From NCBI RefSeq assembly GCF_018531465.1, contig NZ_JAHDTF010000011.1, forward strand, positions 62,001 to 126,000: a stretch of 64,000 nucleotides of DNA, given 5' to 3'. Shown piece after piece: positions 9,736 through 18,824 of the stretch. This stretch comes from Sphaerisporangium fuscum (GTDB taxonomy: Bacteria > Actinomycetota > Actinomycetes > Streptosporangiales > Streptosporangiaceae). The translations under genes and the position numbers were made by a program. The notes beneath the pieces were generated by a model. It ran no database searches. It was not told where the DNA came from and worked only from the letters and a program-made list of their open reading frames with translations. Each line of letters starts with the position of its first letter. Positions within the stretch are counted from its first letter, which is position 1.

Positions 9736-9783
9736 CCGGCTGGACGGCGGCATGCGCATGGTGCCGGACCACCGTCCGGCCGG
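9736..9783. terminator. Bidirectional terminator between ABC-F and MFS genes
   Basis: CCGGCTGGACGG (9736-9747) pairs with CCGTCCGGCCGG (9772-9783), a 12-pair stem with one G-U pair and a 24-base loop. It lies between two converging genes, so it can serve both strands. No T-tract follows. Confidence 0.7.
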
Positions 9784-9817
9784 TCGATGAAGGCCCTTCG
9801 GGGCGGACGGCGGCCGG

Positions 9818-11464
9818 TCAGGGGTGCTCGGTGGCGGCCCGGTCGTCCCGGCGCGCGGCGGCAGGAGCCGGGACGGCGCGGGCGGGCAGGGCCAGGGCCA
9901 CGAAGGCGCCGACGCCGCACAGAATCGCCGTCAGCAGGAAGATCTCGGTGTACTCGGTGTGCAGGGCCGCCTGGACCTTGCCGGTGTACTCGGCCAGGCG
10001 GCGGGCGTACTCCGCCTGCTCCACGCCGAACGGCAGCGGTGTGTCCAGGTGGGCGGTGAGCGACTGGAACCGGTGGAAGCCCCACGCCGACAGGGCGGCG
10101 ACGCCGAGCAGCATGCCCATCATGCGGGCCACCACGACGGCCGCGGCGGCCACGCCGTGCCGCTCCGCCGGGGTGGTCCGCAGCACCGCCGAGGAGATCG
10201 GGGCGATCACCGCGCCGACGCCGAGGCCCGCGACCACCAGGTCGGCGTCGACCCGGGGCAGGCCGAGGGGATAGGCGGCGCCGGCCAGGTCCATCGGCCA
10301 GCGGGAGATCAGCGCGTACCCGGCGCAGGCGACCGCGAGCCCGGCCACGGCGATCGCCCGCTCGCCGAACCTCCGGGCGAGCAGCCCGCCGAGGAACGCC
10401 GCCACGGCCAGCGCGACCAGGAACCTCGACAGCAGCAGCGCGCCGCCCACGGTGTCCTCCTCCAGCAGCGTCTGGGCGGTGAGCTGCACGTCCACCAGCG
10501 TGACCAGCAGCGCGGCGCCGGTGAGGAAGCTCACCACCAGCGACGCCGCGAACGGGCCGCGCCGCACGCCCGTCATGTCGAGCAGCCGGGTGCGCGCCCG
10601 CGCCTCCCACACCGCGAACGCCACCAGGGCGACCAGGCCGGCGGCGATGGCGGGCACGCCCCACGGTGGCAGGACGGCCTTGTCGGGCTCGGGGTTGTAG
10701 AGCCCGGCCACCAGCAGGCCGAGCGCCAGGGCCAGCAGCAGGCCGCCGCCGGCGTCGACGCGGGTGCGCGGGCCGGTGCGCGGCGCCGGGGGCGGCACGG
10801 TACGGTGCGCGGCCACCGCCGCGAGCAGGGCCAGCGGGATGTTCACCCAGAAGATGCCCCGCCATCCGGCCAGGGCGGCCAGCCCCGCCCCGTACAGCGG
10901 CCCGAGGACGCTGCCGAGCTCCTGCGCGGCGCCCACGGCGCCGAGCGCGACCGGCCGGGTGCGCTCGTCCCACAGGTCGCCGACCAGTGCCATCGTGATC
11001 GGCAGCAGCGCCCCGCCCGCGATGCCCTGGAGCGTACGCCCGGCCGTCAGCGCCGGGACGGACGTGGCGAGGGCCGTCACCGCGGACCCGGCCGCGAAGC
11101 CGGCGAGGCAGGCGTGGATGAGCGGACGCCGGCCGTACCGGTCGGACAACTGGCCGAGCAGCGGCATCGCGGCGATGTAGCCGAGCAGGAACCCCGTGAC
11201 CACCGGCGTGGCGCGCTCGAGGTGGTTGATCGGCACCCCGACGTCCTTGGCGATGTCGACCAGGACGGTGACCACGACGTAGGCGTCGAGCGCGGCCAGC
11301 AGCACCGCCGTGCCGCCGACACCCAGCGCCACGCGGCGGGTCGCCCCGGCGGAGCCGGCCCCGCCGGTGGAGGGAGTTCCCGGCCGGTCGTCGTCCTGGT
11401 TCCCGGGCCGTCCGTGGGAAGGGCCGGGCGGCCGGTCGCCGTCGCGGCGGGAGGGGAGCGTCAC
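9818..11464 (-). CDS. MFS exporter, P55-like (partner of LprG-like lipoprotein)
   Basis: A 548-residue major facilitator of the 14-segment drug/proton class. It has the motif A sequence '[19 protein letters not shown]' and an N-terminal '[18 protein letters not shown]', followed by alternating hydrophobic helices to the end. '[24 protein letters not shown]' closely resembles the mycobacterial P55 (Rv1410c) family as I remember it. The GTG start overlaps the stop of the upstream lipoprotein gene by four bases. In mycobacteria LprG and P55 work together to move triacylglycerides and lipoglycans to the cell surface, and their overlap here suggests a similar paired role. The first ~45 residues are a polar cytoplasmic extension. 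Confidence 0.85.
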   Translation of the reverse strand: MTLPSRRDGDRPPGPSHGRPGNQDDDRPGTPSTGGAGSAGATRRVALGVGGTAVLLAALDAYVVVTVLVDIAKDVGVPINHLERATPVVTGFLLGYIAAMPLLGQLSDRYGRRPLIHACLAGFAAGSAVTALATSVPALTAGRTLQGIAGGALLPITMALVGDLWDERTRPVALGAVGAAQELGSVLGPLYGAGLAALAGWRGIFWVNIPLALLAAVAAHRTVPPPAPRTGPRTRVDAGGGLLLALALGLLVAGLYNPEPDKAVLPPWGVPAIAAGLVALVAFAVWEARARTRLLDMTGVRRGPFAASLVVSFLTGAALLVTLVDVQLTAQTLLEEDTVGGALLLSRFLVALAVAAFLGGLLARRFGERAIAVAGLAVACAGYALISRWPMDLAGAAYPLGLPRVDADLVVAGLGVGAVIAPISSAVLRTTPAERHGVAAAAVVVARMMGMLLGVAALSAWGFHRFQSLTAHLDTPLPFGVEQAEYARRLAEYTGKVQAALHTEYTEIFLLTAILCGVGAFVALALPARAVPAPAAARRDDRAATEHP

Positions 11465-12225
11465 TGCTTGGCCGGAGGGGTGATGGTGACGGGGGCGTCG
11501 TAGTCGTCCATGGTGACCACGACCGTGCCGGCGTTGGCGCCGGTGCCGACCGGCAGGCTCGTCTTCACCAGGCGGCCGGTGGCCTTGTCGATCCACACCC
11601 GGCCGTTCACCCCCTGGCCGACGCCCGGCACGAGCGTGGCGATGACCTGCTGCGACAGGGTGACCGCGACCCGGTAGGCGTCGGTGCCGCCGACCTTCTC
11701 CTCGGCCTCGGTACGCGGGTCGGAGGCGGTGGCCAGCAGGTGGGCGACGCCCTTGTCGGGATCGAGGATGGCCGACGGGTCGTAGATGCCGGCGAGCTGC
11801 TGCCGCGTCATCGTCTGGTAGCCGCCGGTCGGGCCCTTGAAGTAGACGGTGTCGCCGGTCAGTACGAAGTTGAGCTCCTGGAGGTTGCCCAGCACCTGGA
11901 TCTGGATCGTGCCCTTGGCGGCCCCCTGCCCGGTGAGGGTGCCTTCGGCGTGCTTGACCGGAACGGGTGGCTTGCCCTCGGTCGCGATCGTGAAGGCGAC
12001 GGTCTTGACCGTTCGCATGGCCTGCGCGGACTTGGCCACCAGGTCCTTGCCCGCCGGAAGCGTGACGGCCGGTGACGACGAGCACGCCGCCACCAGGCAC
12101 AGCAGCGCCAGGAGCGGCACGACGAAGAGCCGGACCGCGGTGACCTCGGACGCCGGCGCGCCTGGCGTGCGGGTGGAGGTCAGGAGAGTGAGCGACCTTT
12201 TCGACACAGCCCGGATGGTAGCCAT
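11461..12225 (-). CDS. LprG-like lipid-carrier lipoprotein (LppX/LprAFG family)
   Basis: A 254-residue exported lipoprotein. A hydrophobic stretch '[16 protein letters not shown]' ends in a lipobox with Cys48. The mature part reads '[30 protein letters not shown]', the opening of the LppX/LprAFG fold, which forms a hydrophobic pocket for acylated lipids. Later parts such as '[34 protein letters not shown]' match the family's C-terminal strands. The ATG at 12225 gives an unusually long basic n-region. A GTG at 12207 is an alternative, and neither has a clear ribosome binding site. The stop overlaps the start of the P55-like exporter, forming an LprG-P55-type operon. Confidence 0.85.
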   Translation of the reverse strand: MATIRAVSKRSLTLLTSTRTPGAPASEVTAVRLFVVPLLALLCLVAACSSSPAVTLPAGKDLVAKSAQAMRTVKTVAFTIATEGKPPVPVKHAEGTLTGQGAAKGTIQIQVLGNLQELNFVLTGDTVYFKGPTGGYQTMTRQQLAGIYDPSAILDPDKGVAHLLATASDPRTEAEEKVGGTDAYRVAVTLSQQVIATLVPGVGQGVNGRVWIDKATGRLVKTSLPVGTGANAGTVVVTMDDYDAPVTITPPAKQ

Positions 12226-12346
12226 CGTTCGGGGAGCGGTAGTGGATTCGCAGGTATCGGTTTGGGGGCATCCCGGTGGCCCCGCCCCCGATACCTCGCA
12301 AACCGCCCGAAGGGGCTACTGCTCGAGCGGCGTGCGAGGGTGGGAC

Positions 12347-12841
12347 CTAGGCGCGCTCCTCGGCCCGAAGGCGCAGCAGGTGCTCGACGACGGGGGTGTA
12401 GGCGGCCTCCAGGGCCGTGACCAGCTCGGGGGTGAGGCGGTCGATGAAGTGGTAGCGCACGTTGGCGACGTGCATGGGCGCCACCCGCTGGATGGTCTCC
12501 CAGCCGTGCTCGGTGAGCACCGCGAAGGTGCCGCGCCGGTCGTCCGGGCAGCTCTCCCTGGCGACCAGGGAGGCCGCCTCCATGCGGGCGATCTGGTGCG
12601 ACAGACGGCTGCGGGACTGGATCGTCGCCTCGGCCAGATCGCTCATCCGCATCCGATGACCCGGGCTCTCGGAGAGGTTGACGAGGATCTCGTAGTCGTT
12701 CACCGACAGCCCGAACCTGTGGAGGTCGCGATCGAGCCGGTGCTCCAGGAGCCTGTGCGCGGCGAGATGGGCACGCCAGGCCCGCTGCTCCTCGTCGCTC
12801 AGCCAGTTGGGTTCGAGGTCCTCCGAGTGCGCCGTGCTCAT
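12347..12841 (-). CDS. MarR-family transcriptional regulator
   Basis: A 164-residue winged-helix repressor or activator. The DNA-binding core runs 'LSVNDYEILVNLSESPGHRMRMSDLAEATIQSRSRLSHQIARMEAASLVARESCPDDRRGTFAVLTEHG', including the recognition helix and the acidic-basic wing (DDRRG) typical of MarR. Flanking helices supply dimerisation. It is transcribed away from the CDF transporter gene, with 133 bases between the two starts. That interval contains a GGAA-N5-TTCC inverted repeat at 12918-12930 as a possible operator. It could also control the LprG-P55 pair just downstream. Ligand unknown. Confidence 0.88.
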   Translation of the reverse strand: MSTAHSEDLEPNWLSDEEQRAWRAHLAAHRLLEHRLDRDLHRFGLSVNDYEILVNLSESPGHRMRMSDLAEATIQSRSRLSHQIARMEAASLVARESCPDDRRGTFAVLTEHGWETIQRVAPMHVANVRYHFIDRLTPELVTALEAAYTPVVEHLLRLRAEERA

Positions 12842-12974
12842 GCAGTGAATCTATCTCCCTCCCGATGGGACGCGGCGGGCCAGTACGGACAGATGACGCG
12901 GGCGCGCCCATGAGCGCGGAACAAAATTCCCTTCCGGCCGATACTGACGGCCGCGCCGGGGAAGGAGGGGCGGC

Positions 12975-13949
12975 GTGAGCGACAAGACGGAGCAGAACGA
13001 GGGTAGGGAGAGCTTCCTCACCGTCCTCGTGGCGGCAGGGGTGAACCTCGCCATCGCGGCGGCGAAGCTGGTGGCGGGCCTGCTCAGCGGCTCCTCCGCC
13101 ATGCTGTCGGAGGCGGCGCACTCGGCGGCCGACACCGTGACCGAGGTGCTGCTGCTGGTCTCGGTGCGGCGCAGCGAGCAGCCCGCCGACCGGCGGCACC
13201 CCTTCGGGTACGGCAAGGCGGGGTTCTTCTGGGCGCTGATGGCGGCGGGCGCGACGCTGGTGGTGGGCGCGGGCTTCTCGATCACCCACGGCGTCCAGAC
13301 GATCCTGTACGGCGAGGAGCTCGCCGACCTCGCCGTCTCGTACATCGTCCTCGCGATCTCCTTCGTGCTCGAGATGGTCTCGTTCATCAGAGCCGTCAAG
13401 CAGGTCCGGCGCGAGGCCGAGCGCTGGAGCGTCAGCACGGGGCGGTACGTCGCCAACACCGCCGACACGGCCGTCAAGGCCGTGGTGTTCGAGGACTCCG
13501 CGGCGCTGCTCGGCATCGTGATCGCCGCGATCGGCCTGCTCGGTTACCAGCTCAGCGGGTCGCCGCTGTGGGACGGCCTGGCCTCGGTGCTGATCGGCCT
13601 GCTGCTGCTCGGCATCGCCCTGCACCTCATCAAGGCCAACGCCTCGCTGCTCATCGGGCAGGCGGCCCCGCAGAGCCTGCAGCGCGAGGTGATGAACGAG
13701 CTGAAGGCCTCGCCCGAGGTGAGCGGCGTGGTCGAGCTGCTGACCATGATGCTCGGCCCCAACGACGTGCTGGTCGCCGCGAAGATCGACTTCGTCGACG
13801 AGTGCACGGGGGACCGGCTGGAGCAGGCCTCGGAGGAGATCGAGCACCGGCTGGTGGAACGCTATCCGGACATCAGCCACGTCTTCCTGGACCCGACCCC
13901 GGGCCGGCCCGCCCGCGAACGGACGGCCGGCCCGCGCGCCGGCGCCTGA
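12975..13949 (+). CDS. Cation diffusion facilitator (CDF) metal transporter
   Basis: A 324-residue inner-membrane exporter of divalent metals such as zinc, manganese or iron, driven by proton exchange. It has about six membrane helices. Metal-site residues lie in 'MLSEAAHSAADTVTEV' (HxxxD) and 'YVANTADTAVKAVVFEDSAALLG'. 'RRHPFGYGK' is a conserved cytoplasmic loop, and the C-terminal ~90 residues form the cytoplasmic ferredoxin-like domain. The GTG start is firmly set by GAAGGAGGGG at 12961-12970. The divergent MarR gene is a candidate regulator. The gene converges on the mce operon with only seven bases between stops. Confidence 0.9.
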   Translation: MSDKTEQNEGRESFLTVLVAAGVNLAIAAAKLVAGLLSGSSAMLSEAAHSAADTVTEVLLLVSVRRSEQPADRRHPFGYGKAGFFWALMAAGATLVVGAGFSITHGVQTILYGEELADLAVSYIVLAISFVLEMVSFIRAVKQVRREAERWSVSTGRYVANTADTAVKAVVFEDSAALLGIVIAAIGLLGYQLSGSPLWDGLASVLIGLLLLGIALHLIKANASLLIGQAAPQSLQREVMNELKASPEVSGVVELLTMMLGPNDVLVAAKIDFVDECTGDRLEQASEEIEHRLVERYPDISHVFLDPTPGRPARERTAGPRAGA

Positions 13950-13956
13950 ACCGGTG

Positions 13957-14643
13957 TCAGGAGCCGCTCCTGCGCGGGGTGGGGGACGCGTCCGGCCCGG
14001 GTACCGGGGTGCCGTCCTTGCCGGTCACCTGCTCGTCGGCCGCGCCGAGCGTCACCACCTGGTCGACCTTCCAGGAGCCCCTGTCCAGCAGCAGCTTCAG
14101 CCGCAGGTACGTGCCGGTCACCCGCCGGGTGCCGACGTCGCTGGTGACCTGCTGGTCGACGGGGACGAGCGCGTCGGCGCGGGCGCCGTCGACGTCGCCG
14201 ACGTAGACCTCGCCCACCGAGGCCGTGGAGACGGCCTTGAGTTTGACGATCACGTTCTGCAGGGCGCCGCCGACGAACGCCTGGTCGTAGGTCGATAGGA
14301 AGTCGCCGGTGGACAGGGCCAGGACGTCCTGGCGGGCCCGCCGCAGGTCGCGGTAGTCGTAGGTGAGCAGGAGCCGGCCGAACCGGGCGGCCGCCGACGA
14401 CACCGCCAGCCGCGTCGCCCGCTCCCGCGACAGGCCGCTCGCCTCCCGCCACTGGAGCACGCCGGCGGCCGTCACCGCGGTGAACGCCACGACCCCGAGC
14501 GCCCCCGCCGCCCGGGCCCGCCCTCGCCTGACCACGGGGGCCGCGGGGCCGCCGGGATCGGGAGCGCCGGAGGGCTTCACGGGCGTGGCGGCCTCCTCGG
14601 CCTGGGGCGCGTGGTGTTCCTCGGTGAGCGCGGGTTCGGGCAT
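13957..14643 (-). CDS. Mce-associated membrane protein (Mas)
   Basis: A 228-residue protein with a Pro/Glu-rich cytoplasmic N-terminus, one membrane helix ('AAGALGVVAFTAVTAAGVLQWREA') and an extracytoplasmic NTF2-like domain ('VDQQVTSDVGTRRVTGTYLRLKLLLDRGSWKVDQVVTLG'). This architecture and the position at the 3' end of an mce operon match the Mas/Mam proteins, which are thought to stabilise Mce complexes. It follows mceF by 20 bases. The function is inferred from context and fold, since sequence conservation in this family is low. Confidence 0.8.
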   Translation of the reverse strand: MPEPALTEEHHAPQAEEAATPVKPSGAPDPGGPAAPVVRRGRARAAGALGVVAFTAVTAAGVLQWREASGLSRERATRLAVSSAAARFGRLLLTYDYRDLRRARQDVLALSTGDFLSTYDQAFVGGALQNVIVKLKAVSTASVGEVYVGDVDGARADALVPVDQQVTSDVGTRRVTGTYLRLKLLLDRGSWKVDQVVTLGAADEQVTGKDGTPVPGPDASPTPRRSGS

Positions 14644-14663
14644 GATGTCGGTCTCCTCGCGGT

Positions 14664-15722
14664 TCAGCGCCGCCGTGGCGGCTCGGGGCAGTGCCGTGGC
14701 GCCGGCATCGTGGGCGGCGCGAGAGGGCTGTCGTACTCCACCGCGGGCTTCGGGCCCCCGGGGACGCTGAAGACGAACGCCGTCCTGGCGTAGACGCCGT
14801 CCGCCCGCCTGTCGGTGATGTCGCGGGCGAACGCGAGCGCCGTCGGAAGGCCGGCGAGCACGTGGTGGACGTACCGCGAGCCGCGCGGGGTGAAGACGAC
14901 GCCTGGATGCTCGGCGGCAGCGGTGAGCAGGCAGGACAGGCCGGGCCGGGCCGTCGTGAGCAGCCCGTCGATCCGCCTCAGCAGGGACGGCCCGCGAGCG
15001 AGGACGGCGTCGAGATCCTCCCGCGAGCGGCGTAGCGCCCCGGTCACGGCGGCCAGGTTCCGCACGCCTGCCGCGATCTTGTCGCGCCGGCCGGCCAGTG
15101 TGCCGGTCAGCCTGGTCAGCTGCCCGGCGAGGTCGTCCAGCAGTCCCGCGTTACCGGCGAGGGTGGCGGTGAGGTCGTGGGCGTCGTCGATGAGGCCGCG
15201 GATCGCCGGGGAGCGGCCGTCGAGGCCGGTGGCCAGCTCGTGGACGATCGTGCGGGCCTCGTCCGGGGGCACCGTGCCGAGGAGCCTGCCGACCCCCTCG
15301 AAGACCCTCCGGTAGTCGACGGGCACCGAGGTCTTGGCCAGGGGGATGACGTCCCCGGCGGCGAGCCTGGGGCCGCCCGTGCCGTTCGAGGGCGGCGACA
15401 GCTCGACGTAGGGCTCGCCGATGGCCGACTTGCGGCGGATCGCCGCCGTCACGCCCTGGGGCAGCCGTACGTCACGGCCGAGGTCGAGCCCTACGACGAT
15501 CTTCCCGGGGGCCAGGCGGATCTCGCCGACCTTGCCGACGTGGACGCCGAGGTAGGCGACGTCGACGCCCTCGACCAGGCCCGGGGAGGACGCGAACTCG
15601 GCGTCCACGCGGTAGGGCCTGGTGATCGCGTCGAGCTCGATGAGGCCGCTGAACGCCCATACGGTCATGACCACGCCGAGCACGGCGAAGAACACCAGGT
15701 TGACCACGATGCGGGGCCTCAT
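14664..15722 (-). CDS. mceF: Mce family protein, MceF position
   Basis: A 352-residue subunit of the Mce lipid-import channel. An N-terminal membrane anchor 'VVNLVFFAVLGVVMTVWAFSGL' is followed by the MlaD/MCE domain (about residues 35-115, 'VDAEFASSPGLVEGVDVAYLGVHVGKVGEIRL') and then long helices that build the hydrophobic needle across the periplasm. The C-terminus is Pro-rich and variable ('PLAPPTMPAPRHCPEPP'). It overlaps mceE by four bases. It is the last MCE-domain gene of the operon, which is the basis for the F label. Confidence 0.87.
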   Translation of the reverse strand: MRPRIVVNLVFFAVLGVVMTVWAFSGLIELDAITRPYRVDAEFASSPGLVEGVDVAYLGVHVGKVGEIRLAPGKIVVGLDLGRDVRLPQGVTAAIRRKSAIGEPYVELSPPSNGTGGPRLAAGDVIPLAKTSVPVDYRRVFEGVGRLLGTVPPDEARTIVHELATGLDGRSPAIRGLIDDAHDLTATLAGNAGLLDDLAGQLTRLTGTLAGRRDKIAAGVRNLAAVTGALRRSREDLDAVLARGPSLLRRIDGLLTTARPGLSCLLTAAAEHPGVVFTPRGSRYVHHVLAGLPTALAFARDITDRRADGVYARTAFVFSVPGGPKPAVEYDSPLAPPTMPAPRHCPEPPRRR

Positions 15723-16777
15723 CGCGGCGGCTCCGGCAGCAGTCGCACGCCGTCGAGCAGGCCGCCGTCGCGGGCAGGCGGCCTACCGGGGGAGGACCGG
15801 GGCGGGGCCTTCGGCGGGAGCAGTCCCCTGAGCCACACGTAGATCAGCAACCGGCCGTCGACGGTGACGGGCGGGGTGGAGATGAAGCGGTTCATCGTGG
15901 CGACCAGCCTGGTGAGGTCGTCCTTGCCGCGCAGCGTCGAGGCGGCGATCGCGCCGAGGCGGTCCAGCAGCCGCCTCAGCCGGGCCGCGTGCCGGGGACG
16001 GAAGGTCGCCTCGGCGGCCCGGGCGAGGCCGGTGAGCTCGGTGAGGGCCTGCTTGACATGGTGGCGGCCGTGGACGAGCCGGGCCGTCGCCGCCTCCAGC
16101 GTCCCCGGCAGCCTGTCGAGCTCGGAACCGCCCCTGCGCAGGTCGGCGCCGAGCCGCGCGAGGTTGTCGATCGCGGTGGCGATGTCCCCCCGCGCCCGGG
16201 CGTAGCTCGCGCCGATCTCGGTCGTGCGGGAGATCAGCCGGTTGAGGTCGTCGCCCTTGCCGGCGAACGCGGTGGCGCCGGCGTCCAGGATCGCGCTGAC
16301 GTCCTGCGCGGCCAGGGCGTCGACCAGCGGCCCCGCCTTGGCGGTGACCTGCTCGATGTCGGGCCGCACGGAGGTGTCGGCGATCGTCTCCCCGCTGCGC
16401 ATGAACGGCCCGGTGGCGAGGCCGCGGCCCTTGGGGACGTTCAGCGCGACGTAGTTCTCGCCGAGGATCGAGGTCTTGGCGATGGTCGCCGTCGTCCCTT
16501 CCGGGATGGGATGGCCGTCCTCGATGGACATCGTCACCTTCGCCCGGTACCCGTCGAGGGCCACACCGGTGACCGTCCCGACCCGCACGTCGGAGATCTG
16601 CACGCCGTGCCCGGACACCAGGCTCTGCACGTCGTCGAAGGTCGCGCTGATCGTGAGCTCTCCGGCGCGTTCTCCCGGCAGGTGCGGGACGCAACCCGCC
16701 GCCAGGAGCCCGGCGGCGGCGAGCAGGGCGGTCACCGCGCGGTACGGGGCGGCGCGGCCCCGGCGGGAGATCCTCAC
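15719..16777 (-). CDS. mceE: Mce family lipoprotein, MceE (LprK) position
   Basis: A 352-residue Mce subunit carrying a lipoprotein signal. The hydrophobic stretch ends 'GLLAAGC', so the mature protein would be lipidated and membrane-tethered. The MCE domain follows directly ('LTISATFDDVQSLVSGHGVQISDVRVGTVTGVAL'), then 'SILGENYVALNVPKG' and a helical needle region. Lipidation is the normal state of MceE in mycobacteria. The start overlaps the mceD stop and the stop overlaps mceF, both by four bases. Confidence 0.87.
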   Translation of the reverse strand: MRISRRGRAAPYRAVTALLAAAGLLAAGCVPHLPGERAGELTISATFDDVQSLVSGHGVQISDVRVGTVTGVALDGYRAKVTMSIEDGHPIPEGTTATIAKTSILGENYVALNVPKGRGLATGPFMRSGETIADTSVRPDIEQVTAKAGPLVDALAAQDVSAILDAGATAFAGKGDDLNRLISRTTEIGASYARARGDIATAIDNLARLGADLRRGGSELDRLPGTLEAATARLVHGRHHVKQALTELTGLARAAEATFRPRHAARLRRLLDRLGAIAASTLRGKDDLTRLVATMNRFISTPPVTVDGRLLIYVWLRGLLPPKAPPRSSPGRPPARDGGLLDGVRLLPEPPR

Positions 16778-17808
16778 CTGTCACCTCCCCGCCGCCGGCG
16801 GCAGTCGCTCAGCCCGGCGGGCAGGCACGGCACCGCGCCCAGACCGAGGGAGTCGAACAGAGGGGTGAGCCACGCCCGGACCATCGCGTCGAGCACGATG
16901 CGGATCTTCATCACGTGGTGCTCCTTGTCCCAGGAGTCGAGCATCACGTCGGCCCAGCGCGACGACGCCTCGATCGCCCGCGCCACCGACTCGCTGTCGG
17001 CCTTCAGCGTGAGCACCACCTCGGCGAGCGCGGCGACCCCGCGCGGCAGCCGTTCCTGGTAGGCGGCGACCAGCACCTCGCCGCGCCGCACGAACCCCGC
17101 GACGCCCCGGACGAAGGCCCGGACACGGGCGCGCTCGCCGGCCAGCGTCGAGCTCGCCGCGGCGAAGGCGTCGATCGTCCGCTTCACCTGGCCCTCCCGC
17201 CTGTTCAGGCTCGTGGCGAGGCGGTCGAGGCCGCCCGCCAGCCTGACCAGCTCGTCGTCCTGCGCGGCCAGGGTGCGGGTCAGGCCGGCGGTGGCGGACA
17301 GCGCCCGGTTGAGGTCGCCGCCCCGCCCGCGCAGGCCGCCGGCGAGGTTGCCGGCGAAGGCGCGCGTGCGGCGGGGGTCGAGGGCGTCGGTCAGCTTGGT
17401 GAACGCCTCCAGCGCGTCGTCGACCTCCACCGGCAGGTCGGTGCGCTCCTCGGGGATCACCGTGCCCGCCGCGGCCCTGGCCTTCCCGGGCCGCCACGGC
17501 GGGTAGAGGACGACGTCGCGCTCACCCAGGGTGGTCCGCGGGGCCACCACCGCCCGGACGTCGGCGGGCAGCGGCACCTGCCCGTCGATCGTCATCTCGA
17601 CCCTGACGTGGCCGCCCTCGATCCGGACGCGGTCGACCGACCCGGCGGGCAGGCCCATGACCGTCACCTCGGCCTGCTCGTACAGCGACGGCGCGGCGGG
17701 GAAGTAGGCCACCAGCCGGTAGGGCGCGGGGCCGCCCGCCGGCGCCGAGCAGCCCGCCGTGGCGAGCGGGAGCAGCGCGACGGCGGCCGCCGCCACCAGG
17801 CGCCTCAT
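16774..17808 (-). CDS. mceD: Mce family protein, MceD position, with its own lipobox
   Basis: A 344-residue Mce subunit. The ATG at 17808 overlaps the mceC stop (ATGA). A longer open frame upstream is Pro/Arg-rich and is an artefact of overlap. The N-terminus 'MRRLVAAAAVALLPLATAGCSAP' is a short lipoprotein signal ending at Cys20, which is unusual because MceD normally has a plain membrane anchor. The MCE domain ('YRLVAYFPAAPSLYEQAEVTVMGLPAGSVDRVRI') and 'TTLGERDVVLYP' follow, then the helical needle. The C-terminus is Cys- and Arg-rich ('CLPAGLSDCRRRRGGDR'). Confidence 0.85.
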   Translation of the reverse strand: MRRLVAAAAVALLPLATAGCSAPAGGPAPYRLVAYFPAAPSLYEQAEVTVMGLPAGSVDRVRIEGGHVRVEMTIDGQVPLPADVRAVVAPRTTLGERDVVLYPPWRPGKARAAAGTVIPEERTDLPVEVDDALEAFTKLTDALDPRRTRAFAGNLAGGLRGRGGDLNRALSATAGLTRTLAAQDDELVRLAGGLDRLATSLNRREGQVKRTIDAFAAASSTLAGERARVRAFVRGVAGFVRRGEVLVAAYQERLPRGVAALAEVVLTLKADSESVARAIEASSRWADVMLDSWDKEHHVMKIRIVLDAMVRAWLTPLFDSLGLGAVPCLPAGLSDCRRRRGGDR

Positions 17809-18824
17809 CGTCTGCCCTCCCGGTGGCGGCGCAGGAGGCCGAGGACCTCGGGGTCCACCGGGCCGAGCGCGGTGGTGATCGCCTCGATCCACGGCCCCCG
17901 GCCGCCGATGGTGGACAGACCGGTGAACGTCGGCCCGGCCCAGGCGAGGGTCCGGCCGAGCTCGCGGTCGCCGTCGCGCAGCCTGCCCGAGATCACGTCC
18001 AGGTCGTCGACGGTGCCGATCAGGGCCTTCTCGTGCTCGTCGATCAGCCTGGTCAGGCTGGTGACCAGGTGGCTGCCGTCCCCGAGCAGGGCGCGCAGCT
18101 CGTCGCGCCGCCGCCGCAGCTCGTCCAGCATGGCCTGGACGGCGTCGACGAGCCTGCCCAGCTCCCTGTCCTTGGCCTCGGCCAGGCGCATGACGCGGTC
18201 GCCGTTGGCGACCAGCTCGCGCAGCCGCGGCTCGCTCCTGCCGATGGTGTCGGCCAGGTCGCCGATGTTGCCGAGCAGGTGGGTCACCTGCCCCTTCCTG
18301 CCGGTGCGGACCTTCGCCAGCTCGTCGAGCAGCCTGCCGACGGCTTTGGCGTCGATCCGCCGGACGACCCGCGTGGCGTCCTTCAGCGCGTCGTTGATCA
18401 GCACGGGGGTGCCGGTGCGGCTCGTCGGGACGACCCGCCGCTCCTCGGGGAGGGTGTCCATGTACGGCGGGACGACCGGGCCGCTCAGCCGGAGGTGGCG
18501 GCCGCCGAGGAGGTTCGACAGGGTCACCTCGGCCCTGGTCTTCGGGCCGAGCCTGACACCGTCGTCCACCCGCCAGGTGACGACGACGTTCCCATGGGCG
18601 TAGTCGGCGCGGACCTCGGTGACCCTGCCGACCGTGACCCCGGCCACCCGGACGTCGTCGCCCGCGCGCAGCCCGCCGGAGTCGGGGAAGATCGCCGACA
18701 TGCGGTATCCGCCGCCGAGGAGGCCGAGGCCGCCGACGAGGAACGTCGCGGTCAGCACGGCGGCGGCGACGGCGAGCGACACCGCGCCCACGGTGACCTT
18801 GTCGCGCTCCCTGAACGACTTCAC
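17805..18824 (-). CDS. mceC: Mce family protein, MceC position
   Basis: A 339-residue Mce subunit. The GTG at 18824 overlaps the mceB stop (GTGA) and gives 'VKSFRERDKVTVGAVSLAVAAAVLTATFLVGGLGLL', a membrane anchor with a basic cytoplasmic start. The MCE domain reads 'YRMSAIFPDSGGLRAGDDVRVAGVTVGRVTEVRADYAHGNVVVTWRVDDGVRLG' across about residues 38-95. A long alpha-helical part rich in Leu, Arg and Asp follows, which forms part of the hexameric tunnel. A much longer open frame covering the gene is an overlap artefact. Confidence 0.87.
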   Translation of the reverse strand: MKSFRERDKVTVGAVSLAVAAAVLTATFLVGGLGLLGGGYRMSAIFPDSGGLRAGDDVRVAGVTVGRVTEVRADYAHGNVVVTWRVDDGVRLGPKTRAEVTLSNLLGGRHLRLSGPVVPPYMDTLPEERRVVPTSRTGTPVLINDALKDATRVVRRIDAKAVGRLLDELAKVRTGRKGQVTHLLGNIGDLADTIGRSEPRLRELVANGDRVMRLAEAKDRELGRLVDAVQAMLDELRRRRDELRALLGDGSHLVTSLTRLIDEHEKALIGTVDDLDVISGRLRDGDRELGRTLAWAGPTFTGLSTIGGRGPWIEAITTALGPVDPEVLGLLRRHREGRR

